Origin: JABDIY01 sp963803845
Lineage (GTDB): Bacteria > Actinomycetota > Acidimicrobiia > Acidimicrobiales > SZUA-35
Length of the DNA stretch: 64,000 nt
Assembly: GCA_963803845.1 (NCBI GenBank)
Contig: CAWDNZ010000005.1
Location: forward strand, 620,001-684,000
Direction: 5' to 3'
Shown here: positions 33,710 through 42,572 of the stretch, one piece after another
Position numbering within the stretch: the stretch's first letter is position 1
How the letters are laid out: every line of letters begins with the position of its first letter
Position numbers and translations under genes: made by a program
The notes under the pieces: model-generated
Seen by the model: the letters and a program-made list of their open reading frames with translations, nothing else
Told to the model about the DNA's origin: nothing
Databases searched by the model: none

Positions 33710-34566
33710 TGCCCACGATCTGTGTGGTGGGCAGCGCCAATCTTGACCTTGTGACCATCGTCGACCACATTCCTCGGGTCGGCGAGACCGTGCTCGGTGG
33801 TGATGTGGAGCGCATCCCCGGCGGCAAGGGAGCCAATCAGGCGGTGGCCGCAGCCCGTAACGGAGGGGATGTCTACATGGTGGGAAGGGTTGGCGTAGAT
33901 GAAGCCGGCCGGGTCCTCCGCCAATCTCTGGACGAGGCGGGGGTCAATACCGATCACCTGCTGGACACGCCGGGTTGCAGTTCGGGAACCGCCCTCATCA
34001 CGGTGCAATCCGATGGTGATAATGCGATCGTTGTGAGCCCTGGAGCCAACGCTCGATTGTCGGCCCAAGACGTTCAAGGGTCGGCATGGGTCGCCAACGC
34101 CGATGTGGTGCTCGCCCAGGCGGAGGTGCCACGGGAAGCCGTAGTCGCCGCCGCTTCAACTTGTGGCGGGCTTTTTGTGTGGAATGCCGCGCCGGTTCCG
34201 CCGTGGGCGGCTGAGGTGCTCCCGTTCGTGGAGGTGCTGGTGGTCAATGAATCGGAGCTACGAGCGGTGATGGGCAGCAACTCCATGCCCTCTGCCGATG
34301 AAATCGCGGTGTGGTCAACGGCCTCTGGGCTCGGTGCGGTGGTGATCACCCTCGGGTCAGAAGGGGCGCTTCTCATCAACGAGAGCGAAGGAACCCACGT
34401 CCCCGCCCCGGCGGTCAGAGTGGTGGACACCACCGGAGCCGGGGACGCTTTCTGCGGTGCGTTGGTGGTTCGGCTCGCAGCGCATCGGTCTGTTCCCACA
34501 CTGGCTGACGTGGAATTTGCCGTGGCGGCCGGCACCGCGGCAACCCAGGTGCGAGGCGCCCGCTAG
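33709..34566 (+). CDS. rbsK: ribokinase
   Basis: The 285-aa PfkB-family sugar kinase makes ribose 5-phosphate from ribose and ATP. The N-terminal GGKGANQAVAAARNGG is the ribokinase signature 1 region, VVDTTGAGDAFCGALVVRLA holds the catalytic Asp (GAGD), and VVTLGSEG-type sequence (VVITLGSEGALL) binds ATP. It is shorter than the usual 300 or so residues, but the key regions are intact. It is coupled to the nucleoside hydrolase upstream. Confidence 0.88.
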   Translation: MPTICVVGSANLDLVTIVDHIPRVGETVLGGDVERIPGGKGANQAVAAARNGGDVYMVGRVGVDEAGRVLRQSLDEAGVNTDHLLDTPGCSSGTALITVQSDGDNAIVVSPGANARLSAQDVQGSAWVANADVVLAQAEVPREAVVAAASTCGGLFVWNAAPVPPWAAEVLPFVEVLVVNESELRAVMGSNSMPSADEIAVWSTASGLGAVVITLGSEGALLINESEGTHVPAPAVRVVDTTGAGDAFCGALVVRLAAHRSVPTLADVEFAVAAGTAATQVRGAR

Positions 34567-34585
34567 AAGTTGCGCGCACTAAAGA

Positions 34586-34599
34586 GTCGCAGCTGCGAC
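34586..34599. other. 14-bp perfect palindrome at the rbsK/SDR convergence
   Basis: GTCGCAGCTGCGAC lies in the 42-bp gap between the two convergent stops. It has no loop or T-tract, so it is either a weak bidirectional terminator or a protein-binding site. Confidence 0.35.
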
Positions 34600-34608
34600 G
34601 TTACAGCG

Positions 34609-35349
34609 TCAACGGGCGCCTGAGCAGTTGACCAGGGCCCCACTCACATAGCTGGCGGCATCGGAGGCCAGGAAGAGAATCGTCTCGGCAACTTCGTCGG
34701 GTCGGCCAGCCCGCTGCATCGGGATCCGAGGGGCTACCCGTTCCAGGCGATCACCCTCGTGAATGTCGGTGTCGATCGGCCCCGGCCGAACGGCGTTGAC
34801 GCGGATTCCTTCGGTTGCCACCTCCACGGCCAACCCAATGGTCAGGGTGTCGATTGCTCCCTTGGATGCTGCGTAGTCGATGTACTCGTTGGCGCCACCC
34901 AGATAGGCGGCTGCGGAGGAGATGTTGACGATGGATCCACCGCTCCCACCGTGGCGGGTGGACATCACCTTCACCGCCTCGCGGGCGCACAGGAACGCTC
35001 CAACGATGTTTACAGTCACGACCTCGGTCAGTCGGTCCACGCTGAAGTTTTCCAGCCGGTCCAGCTTGTGCAGAATGCCGGCGTTGTTCACCAGTACATC
35101 GGGGTGGCCGAACGCCTCCTGGCAGGCGCTGAACATGGCGAGGACATCCTGCTCCCTCCCGATGTTTCCGGCCATGGCCTCGGCGCCGACCCCGTGGGAG
35201 CGGCACGCGGCAACAACGGATTGAGCGGCGGTGTCATTGCTTAGATAGTTGATGAAGACGTTGGCGCCGCGTTCTGCGGCCATCACGGCGGTTGCAGCGC
35301 CAATTCCCCTGCTGCCGCCGGTGATCAGGACCGTCTTTCCTTCGAGCAT
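34609..35349 (-). CDS. short-chain dehydrogenase/reductase (SDR)
   Basis: The 246-aa classical SDR has the dinucleotide motif TGGSRGIG (residues 10-17), VNNAG (about 85-89), catalytic serine in NISSAAAYLG and the Y-x-x-x-K pair in YIDYAASKGA, with RVNAVRPGPIDTDI after it. It resembles FabG-like 3-ketoacyl or glucose dehydrogenase enzymes; the substrate is unknown. On the minus strand TAGATT ends six bases before the ATG, consistent with leaderless transcription. Confidence 0.9.
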   Translation of the reverse strand: MLEGKTVLITGGSRGIGAATAVMAAERGANVFINYLSNDTAAQSVVAACRSHGVGAEAMAGNIGREQDVLAMFSACQEAFGHPDVLVNNAGILHKLDRLENFSVDRLTEVVTVNIVGAFLCAREAVKVMSTRHGGSGGSIVNISSAAAYLGGANEYIDYAASKGAIDTLTIGLAVEVATEGIRVNAVRPGPIDTDIHEGDRLERVAPRIPMQRAGRPDEVAETILFLASDAASYVSGALVNCSGAR

Positions 35350-35392
35350 GAGTCGAATCTAGCCCTGCTGACGACGCAAGTAATCCCCGGAC

Positions 35393-37141
35393 CTACCAGC
35401 TGCCGCCTCCGCCGCCGCCCCCGCCACCACCTACGCCGCCGCCCCCGCCGCCTGACGACGAGGACGGTGCGGTTGAGGCCGATTGGGTGGATCTCGAAAC
35501 GGACGCGCCAATGGTGGCGTGGTAGAAGTGATGGCGCGGCACAGACTCATACCGGGGATCGGTTTCCAGGACCTTTGCAATCTCCTTCCACTTCTCATCC
35601 AAGCCGAATGCGTAGGCCCATGCGGTGTAACCGGCGAATCGATCTGGTTCGATCATGTTGAGTGCGCTCTCGGGTTCCAGTTCGCTCAGGAAGCGACGCA
35701 GGGCCTCAACTTCGATCCACTTGGAAGTCCCGAGCGGTGTGCGGATTCGCAATTCCGATGATCGAAGGAGGACGGTCAAAGCGGAACCGAGAACCAGGGC
35801 CGCCATGACCATGGGCAGGAGCCAAATGGGCGACCAGCGGATACTGATCCCACTGAACACCGTCACCGCTCCGGTTGCCAGGACGCCGAACAGCACGCCC
35901 AGCGCTATCGCCACCGCAAATTGAGTATCCCCGGCCTTGTCCCAGTAGCCGCTGCGTTCTTTCCACGATTGGAGATCATCCTCCAGCGCATCCCACGAGC
36001 GAGCGAATGCCTTGTCATAGCCGCTCAGGCTTACCGAGTCCGAGGTGGCAAAGATGGAATCGATGATCGGTTTCGTAGTAGCCCGCGCCGGCCGACTGCC
36101 GCGGTGCAGAACGGTGGTGTCTCCGGGTTCTCCGCTGATTCTGATCTCCTCGAGTTCCGCTGCTTCCATCAACCAGGCAACCAGGTGTTGCTGAGCGACG
36201 TGTTCGTCGATGATGATGCCTCCATGGGGAGCGGAAACTCCCTGCGGCGGTGTAAGGGATGGGTAGATGAGTCGGGCCATCTCCGCCTCGTCGGCCAACC
36301 GGTGGCTGTCTACCGATTCCAGATCATCGATATAGCCAATTGACCTCGCCGTGGTGTCCAGAATTTGTTCCCGGCCTCGTGTGCGAACGATGCGGGCGAC
36401 GACGGGATGAGCTACCAACACACCAAGAAAAGCCAAGGCCATGGGAATGACCACCGATAGGCCGCCGTTGAGCGGTTCCGGTTGTGGAGGTGTCGGCAGA
36501 CTTGGCGGCTGGGCGAGGTTGGCGCCAATCCCGGCGCTGATAGTCACGCCAACTCCGGATGCCAGACGGCCGGTTTCCACCACGAGATGACCAGGCGCAA
36601 CCTGCTGGGCTGTGCATCCGCCAAAGCTCCCGAACCGCCCGGTGTCACACCTGGGGTCCAGCCATTCGTTTGCGGAGATGAGATGAATCTCGCTGCGCGA
36701 AATTGGTACTTCCCACTCTGTACCCACCGCATTCCAGGAAAACTGGTCGCCGGTTACCAGCGTGTCCAGTGCGTAGTCCAGCTGATACCGGTGACGGCCG
36801 CGAATGGTGATGTCAGGATCCCCGATTCGAATGGTTGGTGTGAAACCACTCTGAACAAGAACGTCATCGGGCGCAGTTGCCGACGTGACGGTGAGGGGAC
36901 CATTCGGATCCAGGCCGGGCACGATGCGTAGGATTCCTCGGCGGGCGGAAAGCCCGAAGTCGTAGTCGATGACCTCGGTGATGATTCCGGGTTCGTTGGA
37001 CTGGGAGATTTGAACCGAGGTCCAATAGCTGTCGATCCGTTCGCCCGACAACCACCGCGCTCCTGCCCACGCCGCCACCGGAGCGATCAGCGCCATCAGA
37101 ATGAATGCAATTTTCCTCGACCAGCCGTCACGATCGAACAT
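35393..37141 (-). CDS. DUF2207-type membrane protein with Gly-rich tail
   Basis: The 582-aa protein has an N-terminal membrane helix (IAFILMALIAPVAAWAGARWL), a beta-rich extracellular domain (about residues 45-215), one helix (SVVIPMALAFLGVLV), a cytoplasmic stretch, and two further helices (AVAIALGVLFGVLATGAVTV; WLLPMVMAALVLGSALTVLL). This layout and the C-terminal Ser/Gly run ending GGGGSW are characteristic of DUF2207 predicted membrane proteins, whose function is unknown. TAAGAT lies six bases before the ATG. The gene is divergent from the HMG-CoA-lyase-like gene. Confidence 0.82.
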   Translation of the reverse strand: MFDRDGWSRKIAFILMALIAPVAAWAGARWLSGERIDSYWTSVQISQSNEPGIITEVIDYDFGLSARRGILRIVPGLDPNGPLTVTSATAPDDVLVQSGFTPTIRIGDPDITIRGRHRYQLDYALDTLVTGDQFSWNAVGTEWEVPISRSEIHLISANEWLDPRCDTGRFGSFGGCTAQQVAPGHLVVETGRLASGVGVTISAGIGANLAQPPSLPTPPQPEPLNGGLSVVIPMALAFLGVLVAHPVVARIVRTRGREQILDTTARSIGYIDDLESVDSHRLADEAEMARLIYPSLTPPQGVSAPHGGIIIDEHVAQQHLVAWLMEAAELEEIRISGEPGDTTVLHRGSRPARATTKPIIDSIFATSDSVSLSGYDKAFARSWDALEDDLQSWKERSGYWDKAGDTQFAVAIALGVLFGVLATGAVTVFSGISIRWSPIWLLPMVMAALVLGSALTVLLRSSELRIRTPLGTSKWIEVEALRRFLSELEPESALNMIEPDRFAGYTAWAYAFGLDEKWKEIAKVLETDPRYESVPRHHFYHATIGASVSRSTQSASTAPSSSSGGGGGGVGGGGGGGGGGSW

Positions 37142-37216
37142 CTTCCGATCTTAGGTCCGTGTGATGTCGGCCCTTGTCAAGTCTTCGAACTTCGACACGT
37201 CAAGTATTCTGATTGG

Positions 37217-38083
37217 GTGCCGAATCTGTCAATTCGTGAAGTGGGTCCGCGGGATGGGCTTCAGAACGAGGAACCCGTGAACGTTGAGCTCAGGGCCGAG
37301 TTGATCAGCGCTTTGTGTCGCACCGGCCTCACCGACATCGAAGCGGTCAGTTTCGTGTCGCCAACGGCCGTGCCGGCGATGGCCCATGCCGCCGATGTTC
37401 TCGAACTGGTGGATCGTCGATCCGAGGTTCGCCTCTGGGCGCTCGTACCCAATGCCCGGGGGGCGGAGATGGCGGTAGCGGCCAACGTGGACAGTCTTAC
37501 GGTGACCGTTTCGGCCTGTCCGGTGTACAACGAGAAGAACGTCCGGCGGTCAATACCCGAATCGGTTGACGCAATCGGTCAGATCGTTCAGATCGCCGAC
37601 GGCCGAACGGTGGACGTCGTGATCTCCTGTGTTTTCGGCTCTCCCTACACCGGTGACGAGAACACCGCCTCCGTTCCGGACCTCATGGGCCAACTGGCTG
37701 ATCAGGGTGCCAACCGGTTCACTCTGGCCGACACCACCGGCATGGCCACACCCCACCGAATCGAAAGGGTGCTCCACAAGACCGGTGCGGACGTTGGCCT
37801 CCATCTGCACGACACCCGTGGCACCGCCCTGGTGAACGCCTACACCGCCATCGGGCTCGGCGTCACCCGCTTCGACACCGCGGTGGGTGGTCTCGGCGGA
37901 TCCCCGTTTGCTCAGGGCGCCGGTGGCAACCTCGCTACCGAAGACCTGGTGCATCTCGCCAACGACGATCCAACAATGGAAACGGGAGTGGATTTGGACG
38001 CCTTGCTCCACTGCGCCCGAGCCTTCCAAGCGGCGGTCGATCATCCGCTTCCGGGCCGCATCGCCACCCACGGGCCGCGTTGA
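37217..38083 (+). CDS. HMG-CoA lyase-like DRE-TIM metallolyase
   Basis: The 288-aa TIM-barrel protein has the hydroxymethylglutaryl-CoA lyase signature: SIREVGPRDGLQNE (metal-binding Arg/Asp), SFVSPTAVPAMAHA, HLHDTRGTALVNA (metal-binding His-x-His-Asp), and TAVGGLGGSPFAQGAGGNLATEDLV. In characterised enzymes the last motif reads GGCP, with a Cys important for catalysis; here it is Ser. The role in leucine or ketone-body breakdown is thus plausible but not certain; other DRE-TIM acyl-CoA lyases are possible. I start at GTG 37217, where TATTCT (37205-37210) ends six bases before; the open frame upstream overlaps the divergent gene and shows no domain. Confidence 0.8.
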   Translation: MPNLSIREVGPRDGLQNEEPVNVELRAELISALCRTGLTDIEAVSFVSPTAVPAMAHAADVLELVDRRSEVRLWALVPNARGAEMAVAANVDSLTVTVSACPVYNEKNVRRSIPESVDAIGQIVQIADGRTVDVVISCVFGSPYTGDENTASVPDLMGQLADQGANRFTLADTTGMATPHRIERVLHKTGADVGLHLHDTRGTALVNAYTAIGLGVTRFDTAVGGLGGSPFAQGAGGNLATEDLVHLANDDPTMETGVDLDALLHCARAFQAAVDHPLPGRIATHGPR

Positions 38084-38149
38084 TAAATCTGCGGGCGGAC
38101 TCCGCTCCGTAACGTTCCCCCAACCGGTGGAGCCATCTAACCTTGCGGG

Positions 38150-40250
38150 GTGCACAGGATTTCGAACGGTGGAACGGCGATGGTCATCAGCGGTGGGTCC
38201 AGGATGCCTGAGGTGATGGAGTGGGGCGTGTCGAGTGAAGTGGCTGGGGGACCGGTGGTCGACTATGAGCACTATCGCGCCGGTCTCCCCCCAGCCACCC
38301 TCCAATATCACCCACCGATCGGCCTCTTCGCCCAGGAATCCTTAGGCTTCCCCGGGCGGCCCGGCATCAGCGGGCACCGACCCGATGGCACCGGCTGGTC
38401 CCCGCGGTTCGTTCGCACCGAGGAACGGGTCCAACCCGACGGCGTGTCGTTCGTACTCGAGGATCATCGGGCCGGCCTACAGGTGATCGCTGCGGTCGTC
38501 ATCTCCGATGGCGGCGCCATCACCATCGATGCCGTGCTCACCAACGTTGGTGATACGCCCTACACATTGGCCACGATGGCCCCCACACTGCCGTTGCCTT
38601 CGTCGGCTACCGACCTCCTCACGTTGTCCGGCCGCTGGACCATGGAGTTCATGATGAATCGCCGGCCCTTTCAAGGTCAGATGATCGTGGAGAACCGACG
38701 CGGGCGCACCAGTCACGAGAATGCCCCGGTGGTGTTCGCCGGATCATCCGCTTTCAGCGAGCAGGCAGGGACCGTCTGGGGTGCTCAGCTGGCATGGAGC
38801 GGAAACTTCGCAGTGATCGCAGAAGAACTGAGTGACGGCCGCAAGTTCTTCCAGTTGGGCGAGTTGCTCCTGCCTGGCGAGGTGCAGCTGGCTCCGGGCG
38901 AAGCTTATGACATGCCCCAGGTCATCGCCACGTGCTCATCGGCCGGTCTGACCCCGGCAACCGCCTGCTTTCACGCCTACCTACGCAACGAGTTGCGACC
39001 CAAGCCGCTGGGGCCACGGCCAGTGAATCTGAACGTTTGGGAGGCGGTGTACTTCAACCACGACGAAGGCGTATTGATGAACCTCGCCGACGAAGCCGCC
39101 AAGATCGGAGCCGAGCGCTTCGTCTTGGACGATGGCTGGTTTGGCAGCCGCCGGGATGACTCCAAAGGGCTAGGGGATTGGTATGTCAGCCCTGACGTAT
39201 GGCCCAACGGTCTGGGCCCTCTGATCGAACGGGTCACCAGCCATGGCATGCAGTTTGGGATCTGGTTCGAACCCGAGATGGTGAATGCGGACTCCGACCT
39301 TTTCCGACTTCACCCGGACTGGACACTCACCACCGATGGGTATGAGCCGGTGCTGGGCCGGAAACAGCTCGTGTTGGATTTTGGGCGGTCCGAGGTTCGG
39401 GAAAATCTCTTCAATCAGATCGACGCGATTCTTTCCACTCACGACATCAGCTACGTCAAGTGGGACATGAATCGGGTGATCGTCCAAGGATCCGGAGCCG
39501 ACGGACGGGCTGGTGTTCGCAAGCATGTGCTTGGTTTGTATGAGTTGCTCGATCAACTTCGGATGGCCCACCCCGCCGTTGAGTGGGAGTCGTGCGCCAG
39601 CGGCGGCGGCCGGATCGACGCCGGGATCCTCGCCCATACCGACAGGGTTTGGACCTCCGACAGCAACGATGCACGGGACCGCCAACTGATCCAGCGCGGT
39701 GCATCGCTGCTCATCCCGCCCGAGCTCATGGGCGCTCACATCGGCCCACCAACCACTCATACCACCGGCCGCACCCATAGCTTTGGGTTTCGGGCGGCAA
39801 CGGCACTGTTTGGTCACTTCGGGATCGAATGGAATGTGCTGGAGATGACCGAGGACGAGCGGGCGGGCATGAAGGACGTGGTAGATCTCTACAAGACGCA
39901 CCGCAGCCTGCTGCATTCCGGTCAGGTGATCCGGCTGGATCACCCCGACAACTCGATCGTGGCCCACGGTGTTCTGGCCCACGACGGGAGCGAAGGTCTC
40001 TTCAGCGTGGCGTCAATTCATACCCGAACAGCTACTTCGTCGGCACCGCTGGTGATTCCCGGTCTGACGGGCACGTATCGGGTGCAACCCCTGCTGATCG
40101 GCGGCGAGCTGCCCGGCAACGGACTTTGCCCCACCGGTGTGGATGGCCGAGGGCGCCGACCTGCCCGCAGACTTCCTCGGTGGCCACGGTTTGTCCATGC
40201 CCACCTTCTGGCCCGAACGAGCCCTCCTCATCCACCTGACGCGTGTGTAA
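38150..40250 (+). CDS. GH36 alpha-galactosidase, apparent frameshift near its C-terminus
   Basis: The protein (about 700 aa) is a glycoside hydrolase family 36 alpha-galactosidase. Features in order: N-terminal beta-sandwich; FVLDDGWFGSRRDDS; FGIWFEPEMVNADSDL; the nucleophile Asp in ISYVKWDMNRV; ESCASGGGRID; the acid/base Asp in VWTSDSNDARDRQ; then C-terminal beta domain. After GGELPGNG the frame changes sense: the frame as given continues into repeat DNA to a stop at 40456, but one frame over reads WMAEGADLPADF, then FWPERALLIHLTRV and TAA at 40248-40250, the normal family end. One extra T in CTTTGCC (about 40127) would explain it. TAACCT (38138-38143) ends six bases before the GTG start. 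It likely works with the sugar transporter beyond the repeats. Confidence 0.85.
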
Positions 40251-40264
40251 ACGGCCCGACGTCG

Positions 40265-40520
40265 CGATCGCTACGGGCGAAGCGATACGCGCTGAGCAGT
40301 CCAGCCCTCCAGTTGCCGCAGGATCTACTGCAGCGCCGAGTAGGCGAGCCTCCGTGGCGTTTGAACGGCCCCCGGAGGGACGCATGCATGCCGCCAGCTC
40401 ACATCGCGCCGCAGGCGAAGCGATACGCGCTGAGCAGTCCAGGCTTGACTGGTTGATGCAGTTGTTGGAGCGCCGGAGGCGGAGCCTCCGTGGCGTTTGA
40501 ACGGCCCCCGGAGGGAGTTA
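40265..40520. repeat. modular CCCCCGGAGGGA repeat cluster 2
   Basis: Two tandem units of period about 138 bp: GGCGAAGCGATACGCGCTGA-type blocks at 40275-40302 and 40414-40440, hairpin blocks around GGAGGCGGAGCCTCC (best at 40467-40495), and the core TTGAACGGCCCCCGGAGGGA at 40361-40380 and again at 40497-40516. A CATGCCGCCAGCTCACATCG block ending CGCCGCAGGC (40387-40416) joins them. It lies between the convergent ends of the GH36 gene and the sugar permease gene. Confidence 0.9.
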
Positions 40521-40530
40521 GAGCCCAGCC

Positions 40531-41462
40531 CTAGCCCTTTGTGGAACCGAGGGTGAGGCCGGCGATGAAGTGTTTCTGAAGTGCGAAGTACACCGTTAAC
40601 ACCGGGATGATCACGAAGATCGACGCGGCGGCAACAACGTTGGTGTCCGTCGTGAACTGGCCGCCCAGGTTGGAAAGGGCTGACGTGATCGGCCGGTCGT
40701 CGCCGCGAGTTTCGAAGATCACCGCCCAGAAGAAGTCGTTGTAGATCCAGGCGAACTCCAGGGTTGCCAGCGCTGCGAGCGTGGGGCGGGTCAGAGGCAT
40801 GATGATCTTGGAATAGGTGGTCCAGAGACTCGCCCCGTCCACCATGGCCGCTTCGTTGAGTTCCTTTGGAAGCAGCTTCATGTAGTTGCTCAGGACGAAG
40901 GTGCAGAAACCCATCTGAAAGCCCACGTGGAGCAAGATGATCGCCCAGTTTGAGCCGTTCAGATTGCCCGAGTTGGACATGAACTCTGGTAGAGGGATCC
41001 TTCGGAATGCCTGGAACAGCGGGGCCACCATGATCTGTGGGGGCAGGAGGTTACCGGCGGTGAACAACACCAGAAAGAAGATGTTGAGCCGCCACGTATA
41101 GCGGCTCGCGACGAACGCCATCATCGAGGCAAGGAACAAAGTGAGGATCAGCGAGGGAAAAGGATCAGCGCCGTGTTCCAGTACTTGTCGATGAAGTCAC
41201 CCTGATCCAGGGCGGTCGAGTAGTTGTCGAGACTCAACTTGTCCGGTGCCGACAGGAATCCCTTGTTGATCGTTTCGCTGTAGGGGCGGAAGGAAGCGTA
41301 GAGCGAGATGACGAGCGGCGTCAGCCACAGGAGGCCGAGGCTGATGAGGAAGGCATGGAGGAGTACCCGGGCCGGACGCAACGGAGCCTTCCGCGGTTCA
41401 AATTTCTTGGCCGAGAACGATTGTGCCGCGGCCTGGTCGGGTTCTGTGGCGATATCGGTCAT
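40531..41462 (-). CDS. carbohydrate ABC transporter permease (MalG type), frameshifted as given
   Basis: Two abutting frames together make one MalG-type permease. The N-terminal frame (41462-41148) reads from MTDIATEPD through LLWLTPLVISLYASF to NTALILFP and stops. The C-terminal frame (41139-40531) continues ASMMAFVASRY, with the EAA loop ELNEAAMVDGASLWTTYSKIIMPL and a last SIFVIIPVLTVYFALQKHF. A missing C in the CCC run at about 41159 would join them as ...LFPSLILTLFLASMM... Either the base was lost in sequencing or the gene is broken. The start overlaps the MalF-type gene by four bases (41459-41462). Confidence 0.85.
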
Positions 41463-42484
41463 ACCGAGCTCTCCTGGTTGCGATAGTGGTTGGTGACGTA
41501 CCAGAGCACGAAGCCGATACAGAGAAGGAACAACATCGTGGCGTAGGCCGATCCTCGGCCCACGTTGTCTGCTCCCTCACCGATCAGGTTGTTGGTGGTC
41601 AGAACGGACAACAATTCGGTGTTTCGCGGTGTATTGAGGACGTAGACGATGTCGAAAGCACGTAGTGCTTCGATCACGGTGATGACCACCACGATCACGT
41701 TGATCGGTTTCAGCGTGGGAAACAGCACGAACCGAAAGGTCTGCAACTCGTTGCACCCGTCCAGCGACGCCGACTCCTTGAGCGACGCGTCCACGCTCTT
41801 CATGCCGGCCAGGTACAACACCATGATGTATCCGGTATGCCTCCATGCCATGGCGACGAGGATGGCGATGAAGTTCTTGGACAGACCGTAACCACCGATC
41901 TCGAACAGGAAGCTCTGGTTGCCAAGCCAGTCGATCGAATCGCCCCCACCGAACAGCCAGGTGGCCAGCCCGTACTGCTGGTTGTACATGATGTTCTGCC
42001 AGATGAACCCAACGACGGCAAGTGACAGGACGACCGGGGTATAGAAGACGCTCTGATAGATCCGGCTGCCCTTGAGGTTCTTGTCCAATAAGTACGCAAG
42101 GAGCATGCCCAATGCGGTTGGCCCGAAGAACAGAAACAGCAGCAACCAGAGATTGTTGAGCATCGCCTGGAAGAAGTCCCCCTGGAACGCTCCCAGAATT
42201 ATTTGGTCGTAGTTCTGGAAGGCCACCCACTCGAGGTCGCTGAAACGGATCCCGTTCCATTTGGTGAGCGACAGCCCAATCGACAAGATCGTTGGTATCC
42301 ACACGATCACAATGTGGATGGTCGCCGGGATCAAAAGCATCGCCAAGAAGACTTTGCGATCGCGCCCCACAAACTGCGATCCGCCGAGCCAGCCCCCGCG
42401 CTTACCGGCGGACTTCGACACCGCATCGGTGGCGATCGGGATGTCTGATTGGTCGTCGGTTGGTAGCGGTGTAGTCGTTGTCAC
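41459..42484 (-). CDS. carbohydrate ABC transporter permease (MalF type)
   Basis: The 341-aa integral membrane protein has six predicted helices after a 45-residue cytosolic leader. KVFLAMLLIPATIHIVIVW is the first helix; LKESASLDGCNELQTFRFVLFPTLKP is the EAA loop that contacts the ATPase. With the MalG-type partner it forms the channel of a CUT1 importer for an oligosaccharide or glycoside. No ATPase gene is present, so a shared MsmX/UgpC-like ATPase elsewhere is likely, as is usual for CUT1 systems. A stem-loop precedes it in the mRNA. Confidence 0.9.
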   Translation of the reverse strand: MTTTTPLPTDDQSDIPIATDAVSKSAGKRGGWLGGSQFVGRDRKVFLAMLLIPATIHIVIVWIPTILSIGLSLTKWNGIRFSDLEWVAFQNYDQIILGAFQGDFFQAMLNNLWLLLFLFFGPTALGMLLAYLLDKNLKGSRIYQSVFYTPVVLSLAVVGFIWQNIMYNQQYGLATWLFGGGDSIDWLGNQSFLFEIGGYGLSKNFIAILVAMAWRHTGYIMVLYLAGMKSVDASLKESASLDGCNELQTFRFVLFPTLKPINVIVVVITVIEALRAFDIVYVLNTPRNTELLSVLTTNNLIGEGADNVGRGSAYATMLFLLCIGFVLWYVTNHYRNQESSV

Positions 42485-42512
42485 AAATTCCCCCTCTAAA
42501 GATTGAACGGGC

Positions 42513-42536
42513 CCTCACCGGACGTTACCGGTGAGG
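42513..42536 (-). promoter_or_regulatory. stem-loop between binding-protein and permease genes
   Basis: A 9-bp perfect stem (CCTCACCGG / CCGGTGAGG) with a 6-base loop lies in the 88-bp space after the binding-protein stop and before the MalF-type start. There is no T-tract. Such structures in sugar transporter operons protect the binding-protein mRNA or lower read-through to the permeases. Confidence 0.6.
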
Positions 42537-42572
42537 ACCCCAGCCCCCCAGAGTGGGAGGTGTATTTCGTGC

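Noticed and set aside
40251..40456. Reading frame through repeat cluster 2 as a real C-terminus of the alpha-galactosidase
   Set aside because: The same blocks appear in other gaps where they are not translated in a fixed frame, and the normal family ending exists in the adjacent frame.
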